A stretch of DNA of 64,000 bases, taken from assembly GCF_000801105.2 (NCBI RefSeq), contig NC_079511.1:16639792-16703791 (forward strand), given 5' to 3'. The stretch comes from Raphanus sativus. Lineage: Eukaryota; Streptophyta; Magnoliopsida; Brassicales; Brassicaceae. Shown in pieces: positions 54,940 to 64,000 of the stretch. The notes beneath the pieces were generated by a model. That model saw nothing but the letters and a program-made list of their open reading frames with translations. It searched no databases and was not told the DNA's origin. The translations under genes and the position numbers were made by a program. Position 1 is the first letter of the stretch. Every line of letters starts with the position of its first letter.

Positions 54940-56102
54940 AGTAGGAAGGAGAAGATTCCTAAGAACCTTAAGAGGGAAGCTAATGAAAAGGAGATTGATG
55001 GTTTCACTAAGAGAGTTATCGGAATCCCACCAGAGAAACCTTTTGAGGAGGTTTATTTCACAAAGAGATTGTGGATGTTCTTCAGAGAAACAAGGGAGAC
55101 TGAAACTGACATTAGGAGAAGGTTTGACAATGTCAGAGAAGATATGAGGAAAATGATTACTTTGCCAAAGAAGAGTGATCCTGGGAAGTTTGTAATACCC
55201 TGTGTGATACAAGGTATTGAATTTCCTCATGCACTATGTGACACTGGTTCATCAGTCAGCATCTTAACAAAGGTCATGGCAGACCATCTGGGCCTGCAAG
55301 TAGAGCCTTCACCAGAGATCTTTACTTTCGTGGATTACTCTCAGAGAAACTCTGGAGGCTTCATCAAAGACCTAGAGGTACATATTGGTGATGCTATCGT
55401 CCCTGTGGATTTTCATGTCCTAGACATCAAGCTAAATTGGAACTCTTCCCTCTTACTTGGAAAAGCATTTATGGCTACAGTAGGAGCCATATGTGACATG
55501 AACACCAACAGGATGTGCTTGACTATGATAGATCCAGATATCCACTACGACCCTGTCAAGCTTGGCAAACCACCAGCCAAATCAGTGGTAAAGGAAGATG
55601 ATACTGGTATCATCGCAGTTTGTCATTGTGAAGTCGAGTACGAGACAGAGTACTCGGGATCGATCGACAGTACTTTAACGTCATCGATCGACACATTCAA
55701 GTCAGAGGAGATCGACAACAACTATGGATCATCGATCGACAGAGACCCACCAGATGATAAACTCGATCTACCAGATCATTGCTACCCGAATTTGCCATCC
55801 CAACCAACCGAAAGGAAGATGATTACTCAGTAAGGAGTTGGGCAGATAGCGGATTTCATGAGAGTTTTGCAGTAGACATAGCCACCTCTTCCCACAGTGG
55901 AGACCACAGTGAAGAATATGATGCAGACTATTGGGAAGAGAGAGCTTGGGAAAATTACTTGGAGAATGACAGATTTGCAACACAATCGATCGACATCAAA
56001 CGCCCACCATCGATCGATTATCTACTTCATCCAGCAAAACGACATCGTCCATCGATCGACATTGCCAGTATATATCGATCGATATTAACCCGGACGACTT
56101 AA
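54940..56102 (+). pseudogene. Athila-like aspartic protease of the second copy
   Basis: A continuous frame from about 54940 (RRLRSRKEKIPKNLKREANE) into 55069-55833. The active site is ALCDTGSSVSIL near 55235-55265, followed by VDFHVLDIKLNWNSSLLLG and AFMATVGAICDMN. This copy keeps the segment missing from the nested copy. A shift at about 55786 moves the SID-rich C-terminus into the frame ending at 56102. Confidence 0.8.
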
Positions 56103-56140
56103 AGGACAAAATCGAATTTCACCGATTAGGGCAACACATG

Positions 56141-56148
56141 GGTATAAA
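56141..56148 (+). promoter_or_regulatory. TATA box upstream of ORF3
   Basis: GGTATAAAAGG lies in the gap between protease and ORF3, about 85 bp before the ATG at 56227. The nested copy has CAAATACAAAAA at the corresponding place. A separate promoter for ORF3 is possible. Confidence 0.4.
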
Positions 56149-56226
56149 AGGTTGACAACTCAAGCCACGAAAATTCAAAACTTTTCACCTTCTACCCAGC
56201 AGCTTCCAGCATTCAGAGATTCATCA

Positions 56227-57270
56227 ATGGAAGACTGCAACAACATGTTCAATCGATCCAACCGTGCAGCTAGACGTGCACCATCGATCGCCACCACCAC
56301 ACACCCATCGATCGACACCTTCAACAGAGCTCAACCGAGATCTCATGAACCTTATGATATCAGGAACGTTTCACTAACACCTGATGAATTTGGAATTTTC
56401 AGGGACACAGATGGCTATGCAAGAGCTATGGATGGAAGAGTTCTGCACATAACCAGAGAGGACATAGCAGACATCCTCCAAGTTGCTAATGGACCAGAAA
56501 ACCTGTTCACACAGCAACGTAGCCATCCAGACATCCTACATCACGTCCAGGACAACCACAACACCAACACAAGGGAGGATACAGTTCCTCAACACTTCGG
56601 TCAACCTCGACATTCACAATCGATCGACATCGTTTCAACACGTCGATCGACGGCGGATATCCCGGATCGATCGACAGACCAAGAGTCAGATCGCCCGACA
56701 GACGATTGGAGTTTGGACGACGTGCCTTCAATACTGATGGATCCAGGAGATTCAAGTGGGAAGCTAAGGATGAATATGGTGTCTACAGAGATGAGTTTGG
56801 CTATGCTAGAGGAGTTGATGGTGAGATCATCCATGTTACCAAGGAGCAAGTAAAGAGACTTTTGGATAGAGCATCCCTTTTTCACAGAGGTTGCTTACAA
56901 CTTCCAATACACACACGCCCTTACCATGCATACACACCACACCACAGTGCCCTACAGTAGAGAGGAGGTGGATGATATGGTGACTGATGTATGGAGAGCT
57001 CAGGCGCACCTTGAGGCAAACATGCACACATTGGTGGAAGACACTTTCCAGCCTTTGGATGTCAGTTACAAGGACTTCCAGAATGATATGGCTGAGATAA
57101 GAGTGGAGCTTGGAAACATATTGACCATGCTTGAGAAAGAGGCTACGCCACCAGTATCGACCGACAGAGTACCTGTACCATCGATCGACATCGGCAAGAC
57201 TACATCCATGGACCGACCAGAATGTTCATCACCTAAGAAAGATGAATGGGAGGTTGCTTACATCAATACA
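56227..57270 (+). pseudogene. ORF3 of the second Athila-like copy, frameshifted and cut by the gap
   Basis: Homologous to the 665-aa ORF3 at 21262-23259. Starts MEDCNNMFNRSNRAARRAPS. The first module (FGIFRDTDGYARAMDG) is in the 56152-56853 frame. A shift near 56640 moves to the frame with the second module (YGVYRDEFGYARGVDG). Another shift near 56930 leads into the coiled coil (SREEVDDMVTDVWRAQAHLE). The 100-N gap cuts the rest. Conservation of both modules in an independent copy supports them as real domains. Confidence 0.75.
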
Positions 57271-57370
57271 NNNNNNNNNNNNNNNNNNNNNNNNNNNNNN
57301 NNNNNNNNNNNNNNNNNNNNNNNNNNNNNNNNNNNNNNNNNNNNNNNNNNNNNNNNNNNNNNNNNNNNNN
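57271..57370. other. Assembly gap (100 N)
   Basis: Exactly 100 N, the usual placeholder for a gap of unknown size. The Athila-like copy on the left (plus) and the Tat element on the right (minus) both break here, so their relation is not established. Confidence 0.98.
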
Positions 57371-57477
57371 ATCATACAATTTCTGCTTGGGCTATGTGGT
57401 TTTAATCAGACATATGCCCCCTTTGGTGTGGTAAACAGAGTGTTGAAATGAGGTTGGGGCTGCACTCATGACGGAGT

Positions 57478-57521
57478 TGCCTACGTACCCAGTCAAGGGA
57501 TCAAGCCTAACGTAGTTCAAG
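57478..57521 (-). other. Conserved non-coding block downstream of integrase
   Basis: TGCCTACGTACCC ... AAGGGATCAAGCCTAACG ... TAGTTCAA matches 15852-15896 in the other Tat-like element. It lies just outside coding sequence in both. Confidence 0.7.
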
Positions 57522-57544
57522 AATTTTAGGTACCTAATGATAGT

Positions 57545-59055
57545 TTCTTAAGATTCGTGGCGTTCCACGATCTGATCTCAGGTACCCGGTTCGCACCTTC
57601 TGGAGCTTGTAAACGCCAGGTCGTACCACATGGATGATCCGATAGGGACCCTCCCAGTTGGTTCCTAACTTCCAGCATCTGGTTCCTTGGTTCCTTCGAA
57701 GACTTTCCTAAGTACTAGGTCACCTACAGCGAACTGTCGGGGCCTGACTTTGGAGTTGTACTGTCGTGCCATTGCTTGCTGATAGTTTGAATGCGAATCA
57801 GAGCTCGGTCCCGTCTTTCCTCGATTAGATCGAGGCTGTCCGTCAGGAGCTGGTCATTAGCTACAGGATCGGACGTACAGAGTTCCCGGCGGAGGCTACC
57901 AGCAATGGTTTCGGCTGGGACGACAGCTTCCATCCCGTAAGCTAAGGAGAAAGGGGTTTCCTCTGTAGCCTTTTGTGGGGTGGTTCGACATGCCCAAAGT
58001 ACTTCAGGTAACTTTTCTGACCAGAGTTCTTTCTGGGTTCCGAGGCGTTTTTTTGAGGTTGGCTAATACTGATTTATTAGCAGCCTCCGCCTGGCCGTTT
58101 CCTTGAGGGCGTCGAGGTGTTGAGAAGGTCAGGCGGATATTCCATTTGTCGCAAAATTTTTGAAGTCGTGGGATATGAATTGTCCTCCATTGTCAGTCAC
58201 GATTTCGTATGGGACGCCGTGTCTACACACGATATCTTTCCACACAAATCGTTCGACCTCGAATCTGGTTACTTGTTGGAAAGCTTCAGCCTCTATCCAT
58301 TTCGTGAAGTAGTCTGTCAGGACTAAGAGGAAGCGTAGCTTCTTCTTTCCACTTCCTGACGCTACTAGTGGTCCTACGATGTCCATGGACCACCTCATAA
58401 ATGGGTAAGGGGCGGATATGTTGGATAGCATCTCCGCAGGTTGGTGTATAATCGGTGCATGCCTCTGGCATTTATCACATGAGGAAGAGTAGACCTCACA
58501 GTATGCAATAATGGTAGGCCAGAAATAGCCTTGTGTTTTGATTCGGATAGCTAGAGCTCTGCCACCGGAGTGGTTTCCACAGGAACCGTCGTGCATTTCC
58601 TTCATGAGTTTCATAGGAACGAGGCCGTGAACACATTTTAGGTAAGGTCCGGACACGCTTCGTTTGTGGAGAACAGATTCGAATATACAATATCTCGCGC
58701 TTAATGCTTTGAGTTTTCGAGCTTCCCATTTATTGGGTGGAGTCTTTCCCTCCAGAATGTATAGCGTGATTGGTATTCTCCAGTCCTCTCTCCCTACAAC
58801 TTTGTTATGAAGAGACGAGGGAGGTTCCTGTTCGGGACCTGGTGTCGTGGTGCCCCCGGAGGTATTCGTAGGATTAGGCGCCAGGGAGTCTAAATTCTGA
58901 GGAATACCTCCATTTTCTCCGGTATTCTCCATGGTCTGGATGGTGTCCCCAGATGAATTTTTGAGAGCTGAGCGACTTCTGGTTTTGACTCTGCAGACGA
59001 GTGGGTCCGAGGTCCGGATGGTGCCCCCGGAGGTATTCATGAGATTAGGCTCCAA
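57545..59055 (-). pseudogene. Tat integrase, frameshifted
   Basis: Inserts cDNA into the genome. The frame 59055-58129 holds the HHCC zinc finger (H155, H162, C193, C196 of that frame), then the core with D in RWSMDIVGPL and D in VTDNGGQF. A shift near 58150 moves the catalytic-E segment ([13 protein letters not shown]) to another frame, and further shifts near 58050 and 57960 follow. The 57933-57724 piece (MEAVVPAETIAGSLRREL) is the integrase C-terminal part. All catalytic elements are recognisable but not in one frame. Confidence 0.85.
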
Positions 59056-59125
59056 GGAGTCTGAATTTCGGGGAATATCTTCGTTGTTTTCTGTGTTTTG
59101 GATTGTGTTTCCGGAGGTATGCTTT
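58851..59125 (-). repeat. Duplicated segment in the RNase H-integrase linker
   Basis: Two roughly 105-bp copies starting at 58851 and 59022 (plus-strand TGCCCCCGGAGGTATTC), period 171. They encode the repeated phrase NTSGGT in a Ser/Thr/Pro-rich linker. A third weaker copy (GGTGTCCCCAGATGAAT) lies near 58940. Confidence 0.7.
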
Positions 59126-59131
59126 TTAAGG

Positions 59132-59875
59132 CTACGAATTTTGGCTTTTGGGAACCAAAATGTAAACTTGGGTAGCTACCGTTTCAGGGCAGGTACCTTC
59201 GGTCTGCTCTTTTGGCTTGCTGTCTATCTCAGCTTTAGTAGCTATGTCGATGCTTGGTTTTTCGATTCCTTCTACGGGTATGATTCGTTTTACGAGGGGG
59301 TCTGATGTGGAGGCTAAAGCAGCCAACGCATCTGCTGAGGAGTTTTCTCCTCGTGGGATCCTTGTTAGCTCGAACTTGTCGAACTGCCTAGTGAGGTTCT
59401 GGACGACTTCGAGATATGCCCCCATTCTTTCGTCCCTCGTTTCGTATTCTCCGTGGAACTGGCTAGCTACTAGCTGTGAATCAGTATAAGCGTTTAGCTC
59501 TCGGATTCCGAGGCTTAGGGCGAGTTTTAGCCCTGCGATTAGTGCTTCATATTCAGCCTCGTTGTTTGAAGCGCTGAATCCGATCCTGTAGGATTGCTCG
59601 ATGGTTTCTCCAGCTGATGAGGTCAGCCTTAGTCCGACACCGGAGCCTTGTTTTGATGAGGCTCCGTCAACATACAGGCTCCACTTTGGAGACTCTATTT
59701 CTGAGTCTAATTGCTCGGACGCTAGCTCAATGATAAAATCGGCGAGGACCTGAGCCTTTGCTGCTGCTCGAGGTTTGTATTCGATTTCATATTCACTGAG
59801 CTCTATGGCCCAGTTAGCCAATCGCCCTGACTGGCTGGGGCTGTGCAATATCATTCGTAATGGTTGCGAAGTCAT
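59132..59875 (-). pseudogene. Second (archaeal-type) RNase H of the Tat polyprotein
   Basis: Removes the RNA strand during reverse transcription. The four acidic positions are visible: D in SLYVDGASSKQG, E in NNEAEYEALIAG, D in AYTDSQLVASQ, D in GENSSADALAAL. Tat-lineage elements are known to carry an extra aRNH domain after the degenerate gypsy RNase H. It is in frame with RT but separated by an in-frame TAG at about 59885. Confidence 0.88.
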
Positions 59876-59884
59876 TACGATGAT

Positions 59885-61207
59885 CTAGTGTGATTGGAAG
59901 TAAGGTCGTAATTTCCTGGCGGCTATCACGACTGCTAGTGCTAATTTTTCCATTGTAGGATACCTAGTTTCGGCGTCTATCAGACTCTTGCTAGTGTAAT
60001 AGACAGGTCTTTGTTCGTTTTGTTCCTCTCGTACCAGCACGCCGCTAACTGCAGCAGTTGATACGGGGAGGTACAGATACAGTGGCTCTCCTACTACAGG
60101 TTTGGACAGGATCGGAGGTTCGGAGAGGTAAGCTTTCAGTTGTTTGAAGGCTTCCTCACATTTCTCGTCCCATAAGAACTTCTTATTATTTCTTAGAAGT
60201 TTATAGAATGGGAGGCACTTATCGGTTGACCTGGATATGAATCGGTTTAATGTTGCGATTCGTCCAGTCAATCTTTGTACCTCTCTGGTTGTCTTAGGTG
60301 ACGGCATTTCCAAGAAGGTCGCTATCTGTTTCGGGTTGGCTTCGATGCCTCTTTCGGTTACGAGATAGCCTAGGAACTCGCCTGAAGGTACCCCGAAAGT
60401 ACATTTAGTGGGATTGAGCTTCGTATCGTACTTGTTAAGGATATCGAAGCATTTCCTTAAGTGGGAGATATGGTCTTCTCCAGCTGAGGATTTGACTAGC
60501 ATATCGTCAATATAGACCTCCATGGTTTTTCCGAGTTGCCCAGCAAACATCTTATTTACTAGCCTCTGATAGGTAGCTCCTGCGTTCTTTAACCCGAATG
60601 GCATAACCTTGTAACAATAGGTTCCTCGTTCGGTTATGAATGCGGTTTTTTCCTGGTCCTCAGGATCCATCATGGTTTGGTTGTATCCTGAGAAGGCATC
60701 CATGAAAGATAGGAGTTGATGGCCAGCTGTTGCTTCAACCAGGCGGTGGATGTGAGGTAACGGGAAGCTGTCTTTAGGGCAAGCCTTGTTTAGGTCGGTG
60801 AAGTCTACACAGATTCTCCATTTCTCGTTTTTCTTTTTTACGACTACCGGGTTAGCTAACCAGTCAGGGTAGTGTACCTCTCGAATGGACCCAGCTTTCG
60901 TAAGTCGGTCAACTTCGTCGTTAACAGCTTGAGCCTTTTCGAGGCCCAGCTTGCGACGCTTTTGTTTGATCGGTTTGAAAGTGGGGTCTACCTTTAGTTT
61001 GTGGGTTGTGACGTTCGGGTCTATACCTTTCATGTCATTGGTGGACCATGCAAAGGTTTTGGCATTGCTTTTCAGGAAGTCAATGAGCTCCTTTTTGGTC
61101 TCAAGAGGTAGCTCAGATCCGATGCTCACCTGTCTTTCAAGATTTGAGTCGTCGATGCAAACTTTTTCGGTGAGGTTCTTAGGGGGACCTCGAATATTTT
61201 GTTGCAT
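59885..61207 (-). pseudogene. Tat reverse transcriptase and first RNase H
   Basis: A 440-aa stretch without internal breaks. RT motifs in order: WRICVDFTDLNKACPKDSFP, LLSFMDAFSGYNQ (catalytic D170), YKVMPFGLKNAGATYQRLVN, VYIDDMLV (YIDD at 232-235), EFLGYLVTERGIE. The connection and first RNase H follow (PVYYTSKSLIDAETRYPTMEK). The position of the first catalytic Asp of that RNase H reads LYLPVSTAAVSGVL without an Asp, as expected for the degenerate copy in Tat elements. A TAG at 59885 separates it from aRNH and a TAG near 61235 from protease. Confidence 0.92.
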
Positions 61208-61234
61208 TTCGCGACCCTCCTGGATCTGTAATTG

Positions 61235-61699
61235 CTATTGGGGGGACTTTTTGAGGATTTCAAATCCTCCCAGGTAGCAGATCCTGGAGATCTTCTGGCT
61301 ACCATGTACGGTAGTTATTCCTTCAGGTGTTGGGAATTTCACGCATTGATGATAAGTCGAAGCTACTGCTTTCATCTTGTGAATCCATGGTCTTCCTAGG
61401 ATCGCATGGAACGGGGAAGGTCTGTCGATGACTACTAAGTTGGTCATTTTCATTATTCCGCCAGCTATGATTGGGAGCTTGATAGTTCCCAATGAGGTAG
61501 CTGTTTCTCCGGAGAAGCCTACGAGATTAGCTTTTTGGCCAATAATTTTGTAGTCGTCTATTTCCATCCCTTTCAGGGTGTTGTAGAAAATAAGGTCAAC
61601 AGAGCTTCCTGTGTCTATCATGAGTTTAGGCACCTCGTATCCTGCGATGTTCAGGGTGACAATCAGAGCATCATCGTGAGGTCTGTCAAGGTTTGAGGT
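61235..61699 (-). pseudogene. Tat aspartic protease
   Basis: Active site KLMIDTGSSVDLIFYN (61630-61580), then VVIDRPSPFHAILGRPWIHK and the tail CVKFPTPEGITTVHG. The DTG triplet is intact, unlike in the element at 15980-16462. It lies in the same frame as gag and RT, bounded by TAG codons at 61700 and 61235. Confidence 0.88.
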
Positions 61700-63925
61700 C
61701 TAGCTTTCCCAGAAAGAAATCTTTGTATTGGATTCAGGGTTGGGAGGCTTAGGTCCAGTGTTAGACACAGCCTTCTGTACGTGATTCTTAATGAAATTGA
61801 CGGAGTCTTGACACATATCTGATCCTCCAAGGATACAGTCCACCCTCGAGTCGAGACTCGATTGAGGTGACGGTTTGCTCAAGAGAGCCTCGATTTGCAG
61901 GCTTTTTCCTTGGGGGAATTTTCCAAGAATCATATTGACTCTCTTCTTGGGAGCTGGAGGTGGCGAATCCGTCTCCTTCTCTGGTGACCTTTCGCGTTTT
62001 GGAGAGGTATCTCTGGGACCTCTTTTCTGATAGGGCGGTGGCTTTTTGAGGTCCACGCCCTTTATTTCTCCGGCTGCGAATTTAGCTGCCAGCTGTCGTT
62101 GGAGGTCCCAACATTCTTCGGTTGAGTGCCCTTCTCGATCGTGATAGGAGCAATGTTTGTTTTTATCAAAGCCTTTTGACCAGGGAGTTTTGTTTGCTGC
62201 GGCGACAGGTTTTTCTTCCTTGTCTTCCTCGATTGCATAGGAATGTTCTCCCTAAGTCTGATTGTTTCGGAGGTTCCCCCTTTTATGAGGTCCCTTTGCC
62301 TCTGAGGATTCGCCTTTCGAGTGATTCTGAGGTTTCTTGTGGAGTTTATCTAGTGCAGCTGTCTCCTCCTCCAAAGTAATATATCTAGTGGTTTTATGAA
62401 GAGCATCATCGATAGTTGGAGGAGTATTGAGTGTTAGCTCCGACCAGAACTCCGATTTATACCACAAACCTCTTCTAAGGGCCTCGATGGCGACTTGGTC
62501 GTTGGGATTCGAGAGCTTAGTTCTTACTGCTCTGAATTTCTCGATGTATACTCGTAACGAGTCCCCCATTCCTTGTCTGACCTTCCAGAGGTCGGCCTCA
62601 GAGGCTTGCTTCAGGATATGGGTCGAGTACTGCTTCATGAAGGCATTAGTTAACTGATCGAAGCTATCTATCGAGGCTGGTTCGAGACCAGAGAACCACT
62701 CAAGAGCTGTTCCGACCAGGTTTTCGGCGAATGTCCTGCAATAACCTGCTTCACATTCTTCTTGCGTAAAATGGGCTTTCACGATAACTAATCGGAAGGC
62801 TCTCAAATAGGCATTTGGGTCAGAAGTCCCATCATACTCGGGAATTCTAATTTTTCGGGTATCTCTTATGTAAGAACTGGCAATTATGTCAGTGAATGGA
62901 GTCCCACGGGTTTCTTCAATCAAGCTATCGATTTCGGGAGCTGAGCTCGTTGCCTTGTGGACTTGAGCTCCCAATTTTTGGAGAGCTGCGTGAGTTCGTT
63001 CCATATATTTACGGATAGCTTCAGGTCCCTCTAAGGAAAGGACATTTGGGTCGTTATTAGGTATCCGACGGGCAGGTTCCTGACGGAATCGTGATGGTTC
63101 ATCTTCCCATGCAGTTGGTGGGCTAAGTCGCTCGCCAGCTCTTGGGTTATCGGAGTCTACCCTTAAATACCCGTCCACATTCGGGGTTGAGCTTCTGGTT
63201 TGATAAACCGAAGCTGATATTCTGCCCACGGATGGGAAGGATACTCCTGCCCCGGATCTAAAATCAGGCGGCGGAGGAGGTAAGCGAGTGCTCCGGTCAG
63301 CAATCTGACTGGGTGTGGAGCCGGTTGTCGCTACGTTACTTCCCATAGCACTGGCGATAGGTGGGTTAAATACGGGAGCTGCCCCAGTATGAGGTGTCTG
63401 GAAAGCAGATCCCCGTCCATCCGGAACAGTGCTGTCAGGAGAAAAGTCTAAACGTCCTCGGGGAAACGAGGGATCGGTCAATCTATCTCGGAAAGTGACC
63501 CCCGGAGCTTGACGTTGCGGTGGTTGGGTTGTTACGTTTAGAGATCTAGTTATCTCTTCGAATCGTTGCTGCCGAATAGCTAGCTGATGCATTGTACGCT
63601 CACTTTCCTGAGCTTTGTCTATTAATTGCATCATCATCTGACGAATCTCAGAGAGCTGAGCCTCCGTTTGATTCGGAGTGGCTTGCTGCTGAGGATTCTC
63701 GGGGACTGGAAGCCCGGGGGCGGTTCAACTTGATGATCTTGGGTTAGTAGCTCCGGTGGCAATCTGGCTCGTTCGAGCACTAGCCGGAGGCTGTTGCCCA
63801 GATCGGTGATCGCCACGTCGAGGCTCCGAAGTTACGAGACTAGAGCCTCCATCGTTCGGTGAGCCATCGCTCTGAATCGGGAGGTTAAGGTCAGACGGAT
63901 TCGTTGTCTGATCGGTAGGATTCAT
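61700..63925 (-). pseudogene. Tat gag
   Basis: ATG at 63925 (MNPTDQTTNPSDL), 34 bp past the PBS. One frame runs to 61700, interrupted by a TGA at 63727-63725 and a TAG at 62252. The Pro/Ser-rich N-terminus is followed by the gag domain (FAENLVGTALEWFSGL, FDQLTNAFMKQYS, DALHKTTRYITLEEE). After the TAG come a variant zinc knuckle, CSYHDREGHSTEEC, and a basic Pro/Lys-rich tail (KKPPPYQKRGPRDTSPKRER). Homologous to the gag at 16498-18548. Confidence 0.88.
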
Positions 63926-63958
63926 CCTCAAGTTAGAGTAAGGGATCCGAATGTTTCG

Positions 63959-63976
63959 TCCCCACAGACGGCGCCA
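63959..63976 (-). promoter_or_regulatory. Primer binding site of the right-hand Tat element
   Basis: Minus-strand TGGCGCCGTCTGTGGGGA, followed by gag. Confidence 0.85.
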
Positions 63977-63978
63977 AT

Positions 63979-64000
63979 TGTGAGGGATTAAACTCACCTC
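63979..64000 (-). repeat. Tail of the 5' LTR of the right-hand Tat element
   Basis: The minus strand ends ...AATCCCTCACA two bases before the PBS, a typical LTR end in CA. The rest lies outside the window. Confidence 0.6.

Larger units (their letters stand above)
51448..57270 (+). mobile_element. Second copy of the Athila-like non-autonomous family, truncated at both sides
   Basis: Same family as 18551-27937, opposite orientation. Order: 5' LTR lacking its first roughly 82 bp, PBS, gag, protease, ORF3. The element then runs into the assembly gap, so its 3' end is unseen. Protease and ORF3 are about 125 bp apart, again with no RT, RNase H or integrase between them. By eye 23 exact TCGATCGA copies. 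Several one-base frameshifts show it is decayed. Confidence 0.9.
57371..63978 (-). mobile_element. Tat-lineage Ty3/gypsy element with complete RT, internal region
   Basis: Minus strand: tail of the 5' LTR (63979-64000), PBS, gag, protease, RT, RNase H, archaeal-type RNase H, linker, integrase, a conserved non-coding block at 57478-57521, then the gap. Gag through the second RNase H stays in one reading frame with five in-frame stops; integrase has frameshifts. Its gag, protease and PBS are homologous to the pol-less Tat-like element at 11203-30938, so it represents the kind of relative that could have supplied pol functions to it. Confidence 0.9.

Noticed and set aside
57300..57451. Frames running through the N block
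   Set aside because: They are artefacts of translating N. The two sides belong to different elements.

Overview
This is plant nuclear DNA from the mustard family (Brassicaceae), most likely Brassica, Raphanus or a close relative. The one host gene is a truncated, intron-containing homologue of Arabidopsis EMB3003 (plastid pyruvate dehydrogenase E2) at the left edge. Almost everything else that can be identified is transposable element (TE) DNA: Ty3/gypsy elements of the Tat and Athila lineages, a MULE with a DUF1985 gene, CACTA elements, a Helitron remnant and MITEs. Assignments rest on translated motifs, terminal repeats and target-site duplications (TSDs) read by eye. No database search was run.

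Layout. 1-1176: 5' part of the EMB3003-like gene, minus strand. 1.2-11.2 kb: AT-rich intergenic DNA with SINE-like pieces, a foldback element, a MITE-like element, a well-bounded Stowaway MITE and small tandem duplications. 11203-30938: a Tat-like LTR element, minus strand, with 452/453-bp LTRs and a GGAAT TSD. It has gag and a protease remnant but no reverse transcriptase, RNase H or integrase, and it carries two adjacent antisense spliced genes. Two younger elements are nested in its gag: an Athila-like element (18551-27937, TSD ATCTG) and a CACTA element (27987-30248, TSD GGC). 31640-33117: Helitron 3' part with helicase remnant. 34871-46598: MULE with a 9-bp TSD, a MURA transposase pseudogene and a convergent DUF1985 gene; a second CACTA element (37634-40837, TSD TGT) sits in a DUF1985 exon. 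46.6-51.4 kb: degraded intergenic DNA with a perfect 49-bp inverted repeat and an LTR-like remnant. 51448-57270: second copy of the Athila-like family, plus strand, cut by a 100-N gap. 57371-64000: a Tat element with complete RT, archaeal-type RNase H and broken integrase, minus strand, with only the tail of its 5' LTR in the window.

Most interesting. Two independent copies of the Athila-like family share one reduced architecture: LTR, tRNA-Asp-type PBS, gag, aspartic protease, then a large coiled-coil ORF with a duplicated 34-residue module. Neither has any RT, RNase H or integrase, so this looks like a real non-autonomous family and not one deletion. Both copies are saturated with the palindrome TCGATCGA (34 and 23 exact copies by eye, 2 elsewhere in the window). 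It lies in LTRs as well as coding DNA; inside ORFs it is usually read as Ser-Ile-Asp. The two antisense genes of the Tat-like element, each with its own TATA-like box and introns, are the second notable system.
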